Positions 20,960-32,482 of a stretch of 64,000 nucleotides of DNA are shown piece after piece. The stretch lies in contig JAAAUF010000004.1 in the NCBI GenBank assembly GCA_015499985.1, forward strand, positions 51,626 to 115,625, in the 5' to 3' direction. The first letter of the stretch is position 1. Every line of letters begins with the position of its first letter. The translations under genes were made by a program, and so were the position numbers. Origin of the DNA: Haplosporangium gracile (taxonomy: Eukaryota > Mortierellomycota > Mortierellomycetes > Mortierellales > Mortierellaceae). The notes under the pieces are model-generated. The model saw only the letters and a list, made by a program, of their open reading frames with translations. It made no database searches and had not been told where the DNA came from.

Positions 20960-23900
20960 CTAAAAGTTCATGAATGTGCTCTTGCGCCAGAAAGGATACC
21001 AGACTAATGCAGAGCAAAACACGCCCAGCTACGAAATCGGGGAAGAAAAGGGGAGGATATTAATATCAGATTGACATTCAGTAGCAAAATGCGTTTAAAA
21101 AGGCGCTAAAACGATAAAAAGACGTACTGTGATGGAGACGGCAATGTTGACCATGCTGAGCGCAAACTGGAACCCCTGACTGGGATCACCCTGAGTAGGG
21201 TCAGCCCCAATGAAAGCCAAGACACCCCGAACACCGACACTTCCGGGGACCAAAAGGAGAACACCACTCAACAGAGGCACATAGCTGAGGTTGCCCGTGA
21301 TGCGTCCATAGGCCTGGCCGGCGATACCAACCGCAAATGCCGCGATGGCGGGGGTGACTTGAGGACCTGCGGTCATGAAATATGAAACGGTGTATCCAAC
21401 GGCGGTGACAAGGGTCATACCCAACCATTGACAAGGATGAGCGTTGAAGACAATGTTGATGGAGGTCGATACTGCGGGAAAGATGAGGAAGAACCACCAG
21501 TGGTTGACGCCGTGTTGGCAGACGTCTGATGAAGGCTCTGCATGATCACGCGACACCTAATGAAGGAATCATTGAACCATAGATGTAAAGTTGTGAGTAT
21601 GGGGAGTACTCATACATAAGCGATATCACTTTTCAGTCATGAGATGAAGAGCAAAATAAGACTTACGAATATCCAAAGCTCGGCACCGAGGGAGAGTCCG
21701 AATCCGAGGAAGAAGGCATACATGAGTGCATAGAACATCCTGACAGATCCCGAGACAATATTCCTCGACGCCAGTTCCATGATTGCCTGAGTCAGTAACA
21801 ATCCCGGCAAGAGGACAACCACACCCGCAAGCGAGACCGCCGCAAAGCAAACACGGTCGCCAAAGGACCGAGCAATAAACCCGACAAGAATACTGGATGT
21901 GACCTCAAAGACGTTTCCGTAGACTGGAAACTTTGCAGCAACAACGCCCAGAAGACCGACGAGGAGACCACAAAGACCCGCCAGCGCAGTGTCCAGCCAG
22001 CTACCGTTGAACGCCAAGGGGGCCACAAATGCGGCCGTGGTCATCCAAGACATCACGGTCACCCAGACAGGATAGTATCCTGGCTCGACGGTAACTCGTT
22101 CCAGAGCTCTGTTGGCCTCCTCGATCCCCTTGCCATGTAAGACGCCCCAGGCAATCTTGTAGACCTTAGAGAGCTTGTACATATCCATTCCTTGGGTGCA
22201 TCGCAAGTGGCGAGTATCACTGGTGTGGGTCTCGGGATCGCTGAAGGAGATGGTCATTAGACCGGGCAAGAGTGCAAACGAGGCATCGACATCCATCTTT
22301 CTCGCCAACAGCGCACAGGTCTCTTCAATCCTGTGTGAGGGTGCACCGTAGAGAATCAAAGCTTTGGCGATCATGATCAAAAAGGACTGACGCGTCAGAA
22401 TCTCCGCAATGTCGCGTTGGATACCCAAGTTGGCGCTTAGAGTAGCCGCTGTCGCCGCGGCACTGATTGCCTCCATCTCCTCGATGTTTTCATGGTGATG
22501 GTGCGGGTGTTGCGGGGTTGGTTTGGCAAAGGGTGAAGCATTGTTGTTGATTGACGTTGATGGTTGAGTCGGAAGTCGAGTGATCGTCGCCATGGGTGCT
22601 AATGGGTCCAAGTCAAAGACTCTTGAGCTCCTGGGTGAGACCTTGGGTGTGGTGGTCACCGAGGGAGAAGCCAAGTCCGCCATCGAGTTATTTTTGGATG
22701 ACGATCGGTAATAAAAGCCCTTCTTTGTCTTCTTGACAGCTGCATGCTGAGCCGATCCTTGTTGTTGTGTTGAACGTCTTGATCCGGAAGAACTTCCTGT
22801 GGATGATGTTGATGCAGCTGCCGCTGCAGCGGCCTCGTTCCTCTGAAGCTTAAGTAGTTGACTGAGAATGCCTCCCTTGGGTTTCCTGCGACGCATTCCT
22901 GACGTAGTGGTGGCGTTGTTGTCCTCTTCGGTCATAATAGTGGGATCAGCTTTAGTGCCAGCAGCGGCTGCAAGCTTACTGTTACTCTGCTCCAATCGTC
23001 TTCGAATCTCGTCCCTTCCACCTCCGTTGGATCGGCTCTCGTTTGGGGCTTCATGTAGAGTTGTTGGGCTGGGCATGGTGGGCAAGAGCATGGGTTGAGA
23101 TGAGTATGAGAGACTCTCCATAAGCGCTACTTGGGCATCCATGTTGGAGTTCGAAGTCGAAGTGCTGAAGGGGTTGGACAGATCCTGGAGTAGGCTGCCT
23201 CTGCGATGGTTTAGATTGTTGTTGTTGGTATGGCTGGTATTGGCATCGTACTGACTGCTGCTGGCGTTGTTGGACTCGAGATCGACCATGGTTATATCCT
23301 GCGAGCGCTTCTTGCCCGAAATGGCCCTCTTGATCGAGTTGAGGTTCAATCCTGTGCTCCTGCCCGTAGCAACATCAGCGGCTGTCCCGTCAAGGGGTGA
23401 CAACATGGATGGGTCATTAGTAGGGACGGGCGAAAGCTTGTCGAGGAGGATATGGGAAGGTCTTCTCTTGGAAGCAATGGGGTGAGACTGGGAAAGTGAA
23501 GGGAGAGGTACGATGCCGGAGAAGGAACCCATGGGTCCGTTATCCTCGATGGCTCTAGCATATCTCTCGACTCCGAGGTTCAGTTTGCGAAACTCTGAGG
23601 TGGGTGATCCGAGAGGGGTTGCCATGGGTGTTTGGGCAGGGCTGAAGGGGTTCAAGGGATCATTGTGGTCTGTGAAGGGATTGGAGGCAGGGAGGGAGAA
23701 TCCTGAAGAAGCGTTGGTGTTGCCAATTGTTGTTTCAGCAGTGCGAGCAGCAGAGGGAGAGGCAGTGGTAATATGTGGAGTGTTGTTGGTGTTGTTGGTG
23801 TTCACGGCGAAGCTGAGGGTGCTGCTGGATGCACTGTTGGTGGTGGTGGAGGTTGAAGGAAGAGCATTGTTGTTGGTGAGTGTTGATGCGGCGGAGGACG

Positions 23901-23997
23901 TGGTGACACTGTGCGTCAGTAGTAGGTGGGATGCAGGTGGTGGCGGTGGTGCACCTGAGGGAGGATTGTTGTTGTTGCTGTTGTTGTGATCCGCCAT
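20960..23997 (-). CDS. PRM10: PRM10/ThrE-like (DUF1212/DUF3815) membrane transporter
   Basis: Exons 23997-21667, 21556-21128 and 21028-20960 encode 942 aa. About the first 510 residues are disordered and rich in Asn, Ser, Thr and Gln, with short basic patches. The C-terminal part is a ThrE-type transporter: a cytoplasmic-facing domain beginning QSFLIMIAKALILYGAPSHR and ending in EPGYYPVWVTVMS, then about ten hydrophobic segments. LVPGSVGVRG in exon 2 is the second-half signature. The last exon, 69 nt, encodes the final helix and tail (LGVFCSALVWYPF then RKSTFMNF); it was added because reading through the donor at 21127 would lose this family C-terminus. Bacterial ThrE exports threonine and serine; yeast Prm10 is pheromone-regulated with unknown substrate. 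The long disordered head suggests regulation by phosphorylation or partner binding (inference). Confidence 0.85.
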
Positions 23998-25352
23998 GGA
24001 CACTGTGGCAGGAGTATGGGGATGTTGAGGGTGTTATGAAGTATAAGGATGAGGAGAAGAGGAGAAGAGGAGAAGAGGAGAAGAGGAGAAGAAGACGACG
24101 AAGATGAAGGAAGATGAAGACGAAGGAAGACGACGACGAGGAAGAGGAAGTCAAAGAGAAGAAGAATGCATGAACGGACTGGCAACCTTGTTTGATGTAT
24201 AAAAAAAAAATAAAAACAGAAAAAATTCTTTTGTCACTCCTCTTTTGGCCGTTTTGTTCTCATAGAAAAATAAATAAATATGGACCTGACCGTTGGACAG
24301 TCAGTCTGTCATCTCTGACATCGGGTCACTGACCATGAGAACGTTGTCCGACTGCTATCCTTACCCCACCCCCTAGTGCAGCAGCTCAGTGCGCCACTTC
24401 CCCTTTTTTTATTATTCGCTACAGTTTTCTATGATCCGACTCTTTCTCCTTCATGCACGCCAGTCTCCACTTCATATATATATACACCGCTTACTCTTTT
24501 CCTCTGCACCACTAAAAACTCTCTCTGCTCCCTTCCTCCATCATCCATCCTCTTATTCACTTTTTATGTGCTCCGCTTTCTCCGCTAAGGCGCATCCAAG
24601 AAGTAAGCTCATTCTTCGTCCACCACCATCACCACAGCCAACAACAACTTGCATGCTAGGAACAGAGCACTGAGGCTCATCCACCCATTCATTCTCCTCT
24701 TCCCTTTCCTCTTCCTCTTCCTCCCATCCATTCACTCACTCAACCAGCCAACCAACTATCCTCAACTCTGAGTTTACCTCCACTTGTTCTGGACCGTTGA
24801 TCGAAAACTGCCTACTCGCGTGAGCACTGAGACCCATAGGAAGGACATCCGAATGAATCAATCGATTCTCAGCTCGATGGCCACAACTCAGCTCAAGGGT
24901 TCTCTTCTTCTTGTTTTCTCTGTTCAGAACCGTGTGTGGCAGAAAGAGAGAGGGAAAAGGAAAGATGCAAGAATGAACAAATTTGATAATAAAACACCGC
25001 CATCTTGGAACTTCCTTTAGTCCCTTTCCCGGTCGGATCCTGATCGGGTTCTTGACCCCTCCCCCCCCCCCCTTTTTTTTTGTTTTGCGCGGGAATTGTG
25101 TGGATCGATCTTTCATGCATTCGCACTACTACTACCTTTCCTTCATTGACCGTTGTTGGGCGCAGCTGCAACAATTTTTTCGTTCACACGCATACACATG
25201 CATTAACAATCAGAAACCAGTCGTTGTACAGTGCACTCCGTGGGATATAAAGTGGAATGAACCAACAAAACAGAAAAACAGGAAATAGGTTCAGCAAGAA
25301 AAAAAAAATTCACTTGCCTCTTCAAATTCAAGAGTCGTGTTGTTGTTTTTAA
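23998..25352. promoter_or_regulatory. Upstream region of PRM10-like gene and 3' flank of thioesterase gene
   Basis: A 1.35-kb stretch with no supported gene. Its left end is an almost all-purine tract (24050-24150, plus strand) that would be a pyrimidine-rich leader of the PRM10-like mRNA. C-rich and T-rich homopolymers occur at 25061-25083. Open frames at 24376-24735 are low-complexity Ser/Leu/Pro translations. Confidence 0.45.
24051..24090 (+). repeat. GAGGAGAA x5 tandem repeat
   Basis: Five head-to-tail copies of an 8-nt purine unit lie 54-93 bp upstream of the PRM10-like start codon, in its presumed leader. They merge into further GAA/GAC triplets to about 24150. Confidence 0.85.
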
Positions 25353-26686
25353 TTAAGCCTTGGCCATGACAGGCAGCTCTTCAGGAATGACTTCGTTGAA
25401 GAATGACAGTAGGTCTCCCAATTCCTGAGGACAGGCACTGTGGCCCATACGGGGGTATGTATGGAATCGGACAGTGTACTTGTGCTCCTTCAAGAACTCG
25501 ACCGACTGCTCGCCGTACTTGTACTTGACCACCTATTTTTCAGTGAATACAAGAACGTAGCATATAGATGACGTGGGTTGAATAATCCCGTTAATGAAGG
25601 TTGATTCTCCAACTTAAACCATTCTGGTAGCTCTTTTCCTTTTTGTTTCGTTCATGACAACGACAAAACAATGACAAGGACAAGATAAAGCCATTCAAAA
25701 GCGATCGGTAGATATACACAATACGACTTACTTGATCTGCATCGCCATGGCCCCAAAAGATAGGCGTCTTGCGGTTGGCATCAGAGACCATAGTCATGAT
25801 CTTGGAATGCAGGGGAAGATAGCCACTCAATGCTGTCACGCCTGCAAACCTGTACTCTGAGGTCAGTGTGGTCAGCAGACTGAGAACACATCCTTGCGAG
25901 AAACCTCCCAAAACAATCCGGTTGGCAGGAATATTGTTCTTGTCTACTTCCTCGCGTACCAACTCCATGACTACGCAAAGTTGCAATTGATAGATTATCA
26001 AAAGGCAGGGGGCCAATTAAAGCAAAGCATCGATGGCGTTGACAAGCAAAGACGCGAACGAGAAAGGGAGAACTGTAGATGGACATTCTACTATGCATAC
26101 CTTGCTGCCGAGACCGGAGCAGACCTAGCTCGTCCTGCTCGTGTTGGATGGTCGAAAGAGACTTGATGTCGTACCAAGCAGGAGAACGCATTCCTCCGTT
26201 GGCAGTAATGGGCAATGCGGGCGCATTAGGAAAGATAAACTTGACATGAGGCACATACTCACTAAGCTATTGGTGGAAGGAGGGCAGTAATTGAGCATCG
26301 CGCAAGGTAACACATTCAGAACGGGTTGTTCATTTAGTAACCTGTTAAAAAGAAGTATGTCTTGGTCGCGAGCGTACCGGTCAACTGATGATGATGCCAA
26401 GCAAAAGTACCTGCTCACCCACTAGGGCCCTATTGGTGCATAGCCATAAATTGGCAACGAGGAAAAAGGAGGTGAATGTTAAAAAAAAAAGGGTAGGGTG
26501 GAGTTGATTAGCACAGTATCCCTGTCGCCTGAAATGAATGTAAATGAGTCTACAAAAGAGAAAGGGCATGGTTCTTTACCAGCCGGCTCCTGAATCGCCA
26601 AAGCCATGCAAAAAGATCACGGTGGCAGTGTGTTTGGTGGTAGCATCATGTACGACGGTTGTCAGTTTGGCGAATGTTGAAGCCAT
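25353..26686 (-). CDS. Acyl-protein thioesterase 1 / lysophospholipase I family
   Basis: Exons 26686-26580, 26429-26411, 26266-26101, 25970-25732 and 25532-25353 encode 236 aa, a normal length. It is an alpha/beta-hydrolase: the oxyanion segment FLHGFGDSGAGW, then VPHVKFIFPNAP, NGGMRSPAWYDI, and the nucleophile elbow GFSQG with Ser about 122. The acid is Asp about 174 in HGDADQ and the base His about 208 in RMGHSACPQEL. It should depalmitoylate proteins such as Ras or G-alpha and may hydrolyse lysophospholipids in the cytosol. Exon 2 is a 19-nt micro-exon (W-ALVGEQ) that restores the frame between the GAGW motif and the LSEYVPHVKF block, so a gene finder that skips it will truncate the protein. 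Confidence 0.9.
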
Positions 26687-26861
26687 TGTCTCTACTAAGA
26701 AATGAGAGCGTTGTCAACAAGAGGAGCGATGATGCCGGTTCAAGAAGGTCAATGAAAAGAAAAAAGAAAAAAATGAATGCAACAGCGAAGTGATTTGTCG
26801 TTTTAAGCAAAGGTAAAGCACGTGCAAGTTTTGTGTTGGTCATCTTCTCCCCTCCTTTGGC

Positions 26862-27125
26862 TCAACGTTCATCCTCATTCCGTCCATCGCCATAGAAGGT
26901 AGGCATCTGTCCACACATACCGGTTGGCGGGCCATCCTTGGAGGCAGGGGTATCAACTGAGGATTGAGGTTGTGCCGGTGTCGGTGTTGTTGTTGTGAGA
27001 GTAGTTGTTGGTAGCGAGAAAAGCGGCGTCTCATTCAGGGACGAGTAGTGGATAGCCAGGCCGATAGAACAGACGAAGACCGGCCAGAACGACCAATGCC
27101 AACGAACCTTGCTACTGCTCCACAT
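26862..27125 (-). CDS. Small single-pass membrane protein, unrecognised
   Basis: A single open frame of 87 aa without introns. A short basic N-terminus with several Trp residues (MWSSSKVRWHWSFW) leads into one hydrophobic segment (about 12-27), then a Thr/Pro/Ser-rich stretch and a hydrophilic acidic C-terminus. The start at 27125 was chosen because the frame upstream is a pyrimidine-rich leader-like translation. It could be a small ER or mitochondrial membrane protein; I know no family for it. It sits between the thioesterase gene (same strand, 175 bp) and a divergent unknown gene. It might be a chance frame. Confidence 0.42.
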   Translation of the reverse strand: MWSSSKVRWHWSFWPVFVCSIGLAIHYSSLNETPLFSLPTTTLTTTTPTPAQPQSSVDTPASKDGPPTGMCGQMPTFYGDGRNEDER

Positions 27126-27753
27126 CTTTCTTATGTGAGATTGAGTGTGTGTTGTGTGTAAGAAAGGGAATAAGGTGAAAGGAGGTAAGGAGGGCAAGCA
27201 AAAGTAAGCGTGTGAGCGCCGAGAGAATCTAGATGTCAATAGAAGGAATAGATATCCATGCATTTGACCAATGTGTCGGGAAAGCGGGACAAAGGCAAGT
27301 AAGGATGGGTCCGATTGGAGTATTGGGATAATGGTGGGCAGGATCCCCTTTGGTGGTACTGCAGTGTGTACGGTAAAGGAGGGTAAGAATAGAAAAGCAA
27401 AAAGAAAAAAGCGTGCTTACTTGAATGGACAAAGTGAGTATCGTGTTGCGTTGTGTTAGTATATGTTTACCGAGCGAAAATTGGTTTTTGGACTCGTTCA
27501 TGGACCGATGGATTATTATTTTATTATCTTGAAAGGAAACCAATCACTTGCGGCCGGGGTCACCGATGGCCCATTCCCACGATGATAGAAAACCCCCACT
27601 TTATTAGCTTGCTCTCTCTCCTCTTCCTCTCCTTTCCTTTCTCTTCTTTTCTTTTGTCTCTTCTCTCTACTCCACTCCACTTCCTCTTTCCCTCCTACAC
27701 ACACCTCCCGTCCCCTCCTCTCTCTCACACACAAGAGCATATCAAGAACAAGC
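27126..27753. promoter_or_regulatory. Divergent upstream region before the 338-residue gene
   Basis: A 628-bp region with a strong CT-rich tract (27605-27735) running up to the start codon at 27754, typical of leaders in this genome. No other gene is supported. Confidence 0.45.
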
Positions 27754-29509
27754 ATGGACGCCTTGACTCCCATCCTTCTCAACTTTCTCGAGGAGCATGC
27801 CCGCCCTCACGTCCAGGAAAAGGTCACCGAGGAGCTCGACGAGACCAAGGTGGACCTCAAGAAGGATCTGCCCGACTCCATAATGGAGTACATCCAGGGT
27901 GACCAAGGAATCCCCATGATCGCCAATATTATCTCCAACCTCGGCGATGACTTTATGGAAAAAATCCGCGCAGTGACCGATGCAACCATCGAGACCGCTT
28001 CTGAGGGCATGGACCTGTTGTTGACCAACGGAGTGATGAACATTTCCAAGGATGTTTTGACAAACGAGACCAATGGCAAGGGCTCGTCTGGATTCAACTT
28101 TGATTTCTTGAAGAGCGGTAAGGAGGGTATGGTCATGACCACTATGGCTGCCTCTGCCCCCGTTATCAAGCAGGTCAGTGACAACATGGGCCGTAAAATC
28201 AGGTAAGCAACAACTTCTTTTTTCTTTTCTACTCCTTCCTTCCTTCTCCAACCGCTGGCTTTTCTTTCTTCGTTTGCGCCCCACAGAAACAGATGAGCAA
28301 AAAAAAAAGGGAAGGGGCGGGTCTGGACTCGAACAGTCACACCTCGGACATGTTCCATGGAAGCTCACTATGCTGTGCGTGCATTCTGTGCATGATAACA
28401 TCCCTTTTCCCCCCTCTTTCTTTTCTTATTCAAACGGCAACAACATTACTCACTCAGAGGGCATGCTAAAAAGAATAAGAAAAAAAAGAAAAGATAATGA
28501 GAAAGAGAGAGAAAATGAAGAAGACAAGTACAAGACTATGAGAACGAAAGAGAGAACGAGAAAGAACAAGAACAACACCACAACCTTACTAACTTATACC
28601 TTCCTTTTTTCTCCTCCGCCCCCCTCTCCCCCCTTTTTTTTTAATAAATTCAACTACATAATAGTGCTCACTTCCCAGCCCAGATTGGCGGTACGATCCA
28701 GGAAATGATTGACGACCACGGCGGAGCCGACGGACTATTCGGCAAGGCTGCAGGATTCCTGGCCAACTTTTTGGTTTCGGACAAAGACGGTCCCGGTGAG
28801 CACACCGTTGCCGGAGGTGGAACCGACCGTGATGTCGAGGCCGTCGGCGGTCACACGGGTAAAATCCAGCATATGCTCCAAAAGTTCTTGGCCCCCAAGG
28901 TCCTCCTCATGATCCAGCCTTACCTCCAGAGGTTTGAGGCCAAGATGGTAAGTAATTCTTTTGCTCATTACGAGATGGAGTGTTAACAGAAGGGAGCGCG
29001 GTTGTGCAATTAAATTAGCACTGGCTTATTTTTATTGGGGTTTTTTTGCCCGTCGTGTCAAAGTGATGATGAAAGAGGGCGAGAAAAAAGGGAAAAGAGG
29101 AATGACAAAGCATTGGGAGAACATAGTCCGCTAGCTAATCAAATCCACATTGACATCGCAGCTATATCATCACACTAACACTTTGCGCGTCCTAAATTTT
29201 CATCATCGATCTTTCGTGTCATAGACTAAGACATTGGAAGGAGAGCTTCGTGAAAAGGTCTTCAACATTGAGTACATCAAGACCACCGCCCTCGCTGCCA
29301 TCACCGGTATGGGTGCCCTCGGTGGCGCCGCAGGTGGCTTTGGCGGTATCCTTGGCTCCCTTTTGGGAGGAGGCGGGCGCAAGGACGATGATGACGATGA
29401 TGACAATGGCGGTGGAAAGGGACGACGGAATGACAATGACGGTGGTGGAGATGCTATGAGTGCCCTAACCAACCTGGCAGAACAGTTCCTTAAGAATCGA
29501 GAGGGTTAG
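27754..29509 (+). CDS. Conserved-looking protein of unknown function, helical with Gly-rich C-terminus
   Basis: Exons 27754-28202, 28665-28947 and 29225-29509 encode 338 aa. I do not recognise the family. The protein is mostly predicted helix: MDALTPILLNFLEEH, IPMIANIISNLGDDF and VLLMIQPYLQRFEAKM look amphipathic, and there is no clear signal peptide. Near residue 260 a Gly/Ala-rich hydrophobic segment (MGALGGAAGGFGGILGSLLG) could insert in a membrane or form a glycine hinge. It is followed by a basic-acidic tail with seven aspartates and a C-terminal helix (SALTNLAEQFLKNREG). The introns are long (462 and 277 nt). The model is supported by phase-matched splice sites and good coding character in all three exons. 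An AATAAA lies at 29661-29666, about 150 nt after the stop. Confidence 0.7.
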
Positions 29510-29718
29510 GATCGACAACGACACGAGGAGGGACAATTATATCAATACCTTCACGCCGACATCTACATCAAGGCCGCTATCCCATCGCCATTTATCCAAC
29601 AAACAACACAAAAAAAGGGGATGGAGCAACAGCCACTGTACAAAGTTCAAACAACAAAAAAATAAAGATGTATTTTTGGGCGACAATGTTATTCTAACTG
29701 ACGAATGAGACATGCATT

Positions 29719-30075
29719 TCATTGTAAGGATTTACGAGTACGACGACGCATACAGCACCAAACAATGAACGCAGGAACGATCATAAGACAGAGCATGAAG
29801 GCCAAGGCATTCAATGGTCCTCTGATGGTCAAGATAGGGGTTTCGGTTATATCTGATGAGATGTTGGGTCCTGGGGTTTGAGTGGGAGTTGGGCGAATGT
29901 TGGGTCCAATGGACGACCAAGTCCATCGAGGAATACGGCTTGTTGATGTTATCGTTATTGATGGCATTGTTATTGATTTGGAGATTACTGTAGGCGTTGG
30001 TTGTGTTGTGGGTGATGCGGGCGGGTCCAAGGTGAGCCCTGGTTGTGGGATCGGTGGTAGGAGTAGGAAGAGCAT
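29719..30075 (-). CDS. Putative small membrane protein with Pro/Thr-rich ectodomain
   Basis: An open frame of 118 aa. The start MLFLLLPPIPQPG is short for a signal peptide. The middle (20-80) is rich in Pro, Thr, Ser and Ile, like an O-glycosylated stalk. One strong hydrophobic helix (ALAFMLCLMIVPAFIVWCC, about 88-106) is followed by a basic tail (MRRRTRKSLQ), which fits a type I or tail-anchored protein by the positive-inside rule. No family was recognised. An upstream exon with a fuller signal peptide is possible. It diverges from EMC3. Confidence 0.4.
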   Translation of the reverse strand: MLFLLLPPIPQPGLTLDPPASPTTQPTPTVISKSITMPSITITSTSRIPRWTWSSIGPNIRPTPTQTPGPNISSDITETPILTIRGPLNALAFMLCLMIVPAFIVWCCMRRRTRKSLQ

Positions 30076-30520
30076 TTCAAGGACAAGAAGGAGTTGAGAG
30101 TAAGATAGGTAATAATGTCGCTAAAAAACCAATGGAAAGGCCAGAAGAAGCGAAAAGTTTTATCTTTCTTCCTTTCTCTTTGTTTTTCTATCTCTCATTT
30201 TATATAAACTCGTCAGCTTTAATAACAAAGACCCTCAATGTTTTGAAGACGCGACAACAGGAACGCAGAAAAGGGCGTTGTTGTTCTTTGTGGGATAACA
30301 ATCGCTTTTTGATGGGAGGCACAAAAAAAAAATAAAAGCCCATTTTCGAAAGTTCGCTCTTGCTCCTTTTGTGTGGATTAATGCTTTCAGTCAGGTGACA
30401 TGCCGTTGCGCTGGCACACTTTCGCATCATCACTTTTTTTTTTCTTTCTCCTGCTCCCTTTTCTCCTCTGAAACTACCATCACTTTCCAGGACATCCTTT
30501 CAGCACAACATAAAACAACA
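30076..30520. promoter_or_regulatory. Upstream region of EMC3
   Basis: A 445-bp region between the divergent small membrane-protein frame and EMC3. It is pyrimidine-rich at 30420-30470 just before the EMC3 start. No other feature was identified. Confidence 0.4.
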
Positions 30521-32285
30521 ATGGGCGCATGGACTGTTCTTCAGGAAAGGTACCTTTCTACTTCTTTGTCGCAGTATCTTCACCATCTATTGTCATCAAC
30601 CGACACTAGTTGACACAAAGAAAAAAAAAGCGATGAAGCAGACGCGTGGACAAAAACGACGGCTTAAACTAACCCCGACCCTCCCCTTCTATGCTCTTTG
30701 TTCGTTCTTGTTGTTGCGGATGACCACCGCCATGCTAGGCAAGCAATGCTTCTCGATCCAGGTATGAAGCATTTCATCATCATCCACTACCCTCAACATC
30801 TATGTTTCAGGAACTCACAGGAAGTAACAAAAAAGGCTGCTTTTACAGGACCGTCCTCTAACCACCAGGGCGTTTACCTTTGACTGAATATACAGCTATT
30901 AGGGACTGGGTCTTAATCCCTATTATGATTGTCATGGTTCTCGTTGGTGTGGTCCGTCACCAGGTCACCGTCCTCTTAAACGGGACCCCCAAGAAGGCCG
31001 ATCTCAAGTCTGCCCGTGAAACGTAACGACCTTTTTTCCTCATTTTCCCACCCGTCCTCGACAGATCAAGGCTGCTTCTATCTATTGTATACAACGACCT
31101 TGCAACCACCCCTCAATTGACACCTCCTCTCTCCTTTCTTTCTTTCAACATACCCACTCTCCTCAAATAGTAAGGCACTACAGCGCTGCGGCCTTCTCCG
31201 CGCACACGGAGTCCACATCCCCGAACACGCCTTCCACGGTCGCAAGGCCTTTATTTCCGAAGCCTTTGAGAAGGGTACCTACTTGAAGGAGCCTATTACA
31301 GGAAACAAGCCCCGAGGAAACGTCATGCAGGATCCCGCCTATGTCGAGACCATGATGGACGGCATGAAGAAGAACATGATGAATATCGTCCCCCAGACCG
31401 TCATCATGGGCTGGATCAACTTTTTCTTCTCTGGCTTCGTCCTCGGTACGCGTTTTTGTTTATGTTTGTTTCTTTGTTATTGAAGTTTCTTATTACTTGA
31501 GAACGTCGTCGAAGTGGTATCGCTTGAGAATCTTTAGATGATCTAAACAAATTCCGTTTCCACAGCTGTGATCCTCGTGTACTAACACATTCATGTGGTT
31601 TCTGTATCTTCGCTATCGTTATTAGTCAAGTTACCTTTCCCTTTGACGGTCAGATTCAAGGGTATGTTGCAGCGTGGCGTTGAAACTCACGATATGGACG
31701 TCTCTTGGGTCTCGTCCTTGTCGTGGTACTTCCTCAACTTGTTTGGTCTCCAGAGTGTCTTTACCCTCATCTTGGGCAGTGGACATGGTAAGCACAATTA
31801 ATTGTTCTCTGCATTTTTTGTCTTCTGCTGATTCGTCTGCATATTCTGTGCCTTTATTCTATATCAGCCATTTAACACTACGTTAACCAAACCTGCACCT
31901 ACGATATTTATTTCCCCTTCCCAACAACACAGCTGCGGACGCAATGCGTGATATGCAAGCAATGTCGACCATGGGAATGGGCAATGCCGCAGGTCCCAAC
32001 TTGTCCCCTACTGGTCAACCCCAGGACATGCACAAGATCTTTTTGGCCGAGAAGGAGAATTTGGATTTGACCGAGCATGAGTGGGGACTGGAGAATGTCG
32101 AAACCCGTCTGTTGGTCAAGTATGGCAAAAAGCCTGCCTCTGTTCTTTTGGATCAGAAGAAGGCCAAGATTGCCAAGCTTGCTGGGCGTCAGGCTTCCTC
32201 GAGTGCTTCGTTGCCTGCTGCGGCTGCTGCCCCCTCGGCTGCTGCTGCTGCCGCTTCTAGGAAGAAGGGCAGGAGACAGGTTTAA
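30521..32285 (+). CDS. EMC3: ER membrane protein complex subunit 3
   Basis: Exons 30521-30549, 30739-30761, 30896-31022, 31171-31445, 31626-31787 and 31933-32285 encode 322 aa. EMC3 is the Oxa1/YidC-like core insertase subunit of the EMC, which places tail-anchored and multipass proteins into the ER membrane. Family blocks run in order: [15 protein letters not shown] with the first membrane helix, the coiled cytoplasmic region, [20 protein letters not shown], then [18 protein letters not shown] and [14 protein letters not shown]. Exons 1 and 2 are very small (29 and 23 nt). The C-terminus carries an Ala-rich tract and a basic end (SRKKGRRQV), an extension compared with yeast. Confidence 0.93.
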
Positions 32286-32416
32286 AAGAAAAATGATCAG
32301 GTCTCATGATGTGAGCAGGTAGTTAAGGGAGGATATATTACGAGTCGAACTCGGTCAGGAGAACTATTGCTCCTTGCTGTTTTACATAGATACATGAATG
32401 AATATTTGGAAAAAAA

Positions 32417-32449
32417 NNNNNNNNNNNNNNNNNNNNNNNNNNNNNNNNN
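32417..32449. other. Assembly gap (33 N)
   Basis: A run of Ns in the 3' flanks of EMC3 (ends 32285) and isocitrate dehydrogenase (ends 32483), bordered by poly-A on the left and poly-G on the right. It is likely a homopolymer-related sequencing gap and touches no coding exon. Confidence 0.99.
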
Positions 32450-32482
32450 GGGGGGAAATGATAAAATGGTGTAGAATCGAAT

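Noticed and set aside
28319..28345. tRNA-like T-loop (TTCGAGTCC) on the minus strand followed by a T-run, in an intron
   Set aside because: The flanking bases do not form a T-stem, and no acceptor stem, D-arm or anticodon arm could be built in the next 80 bases.
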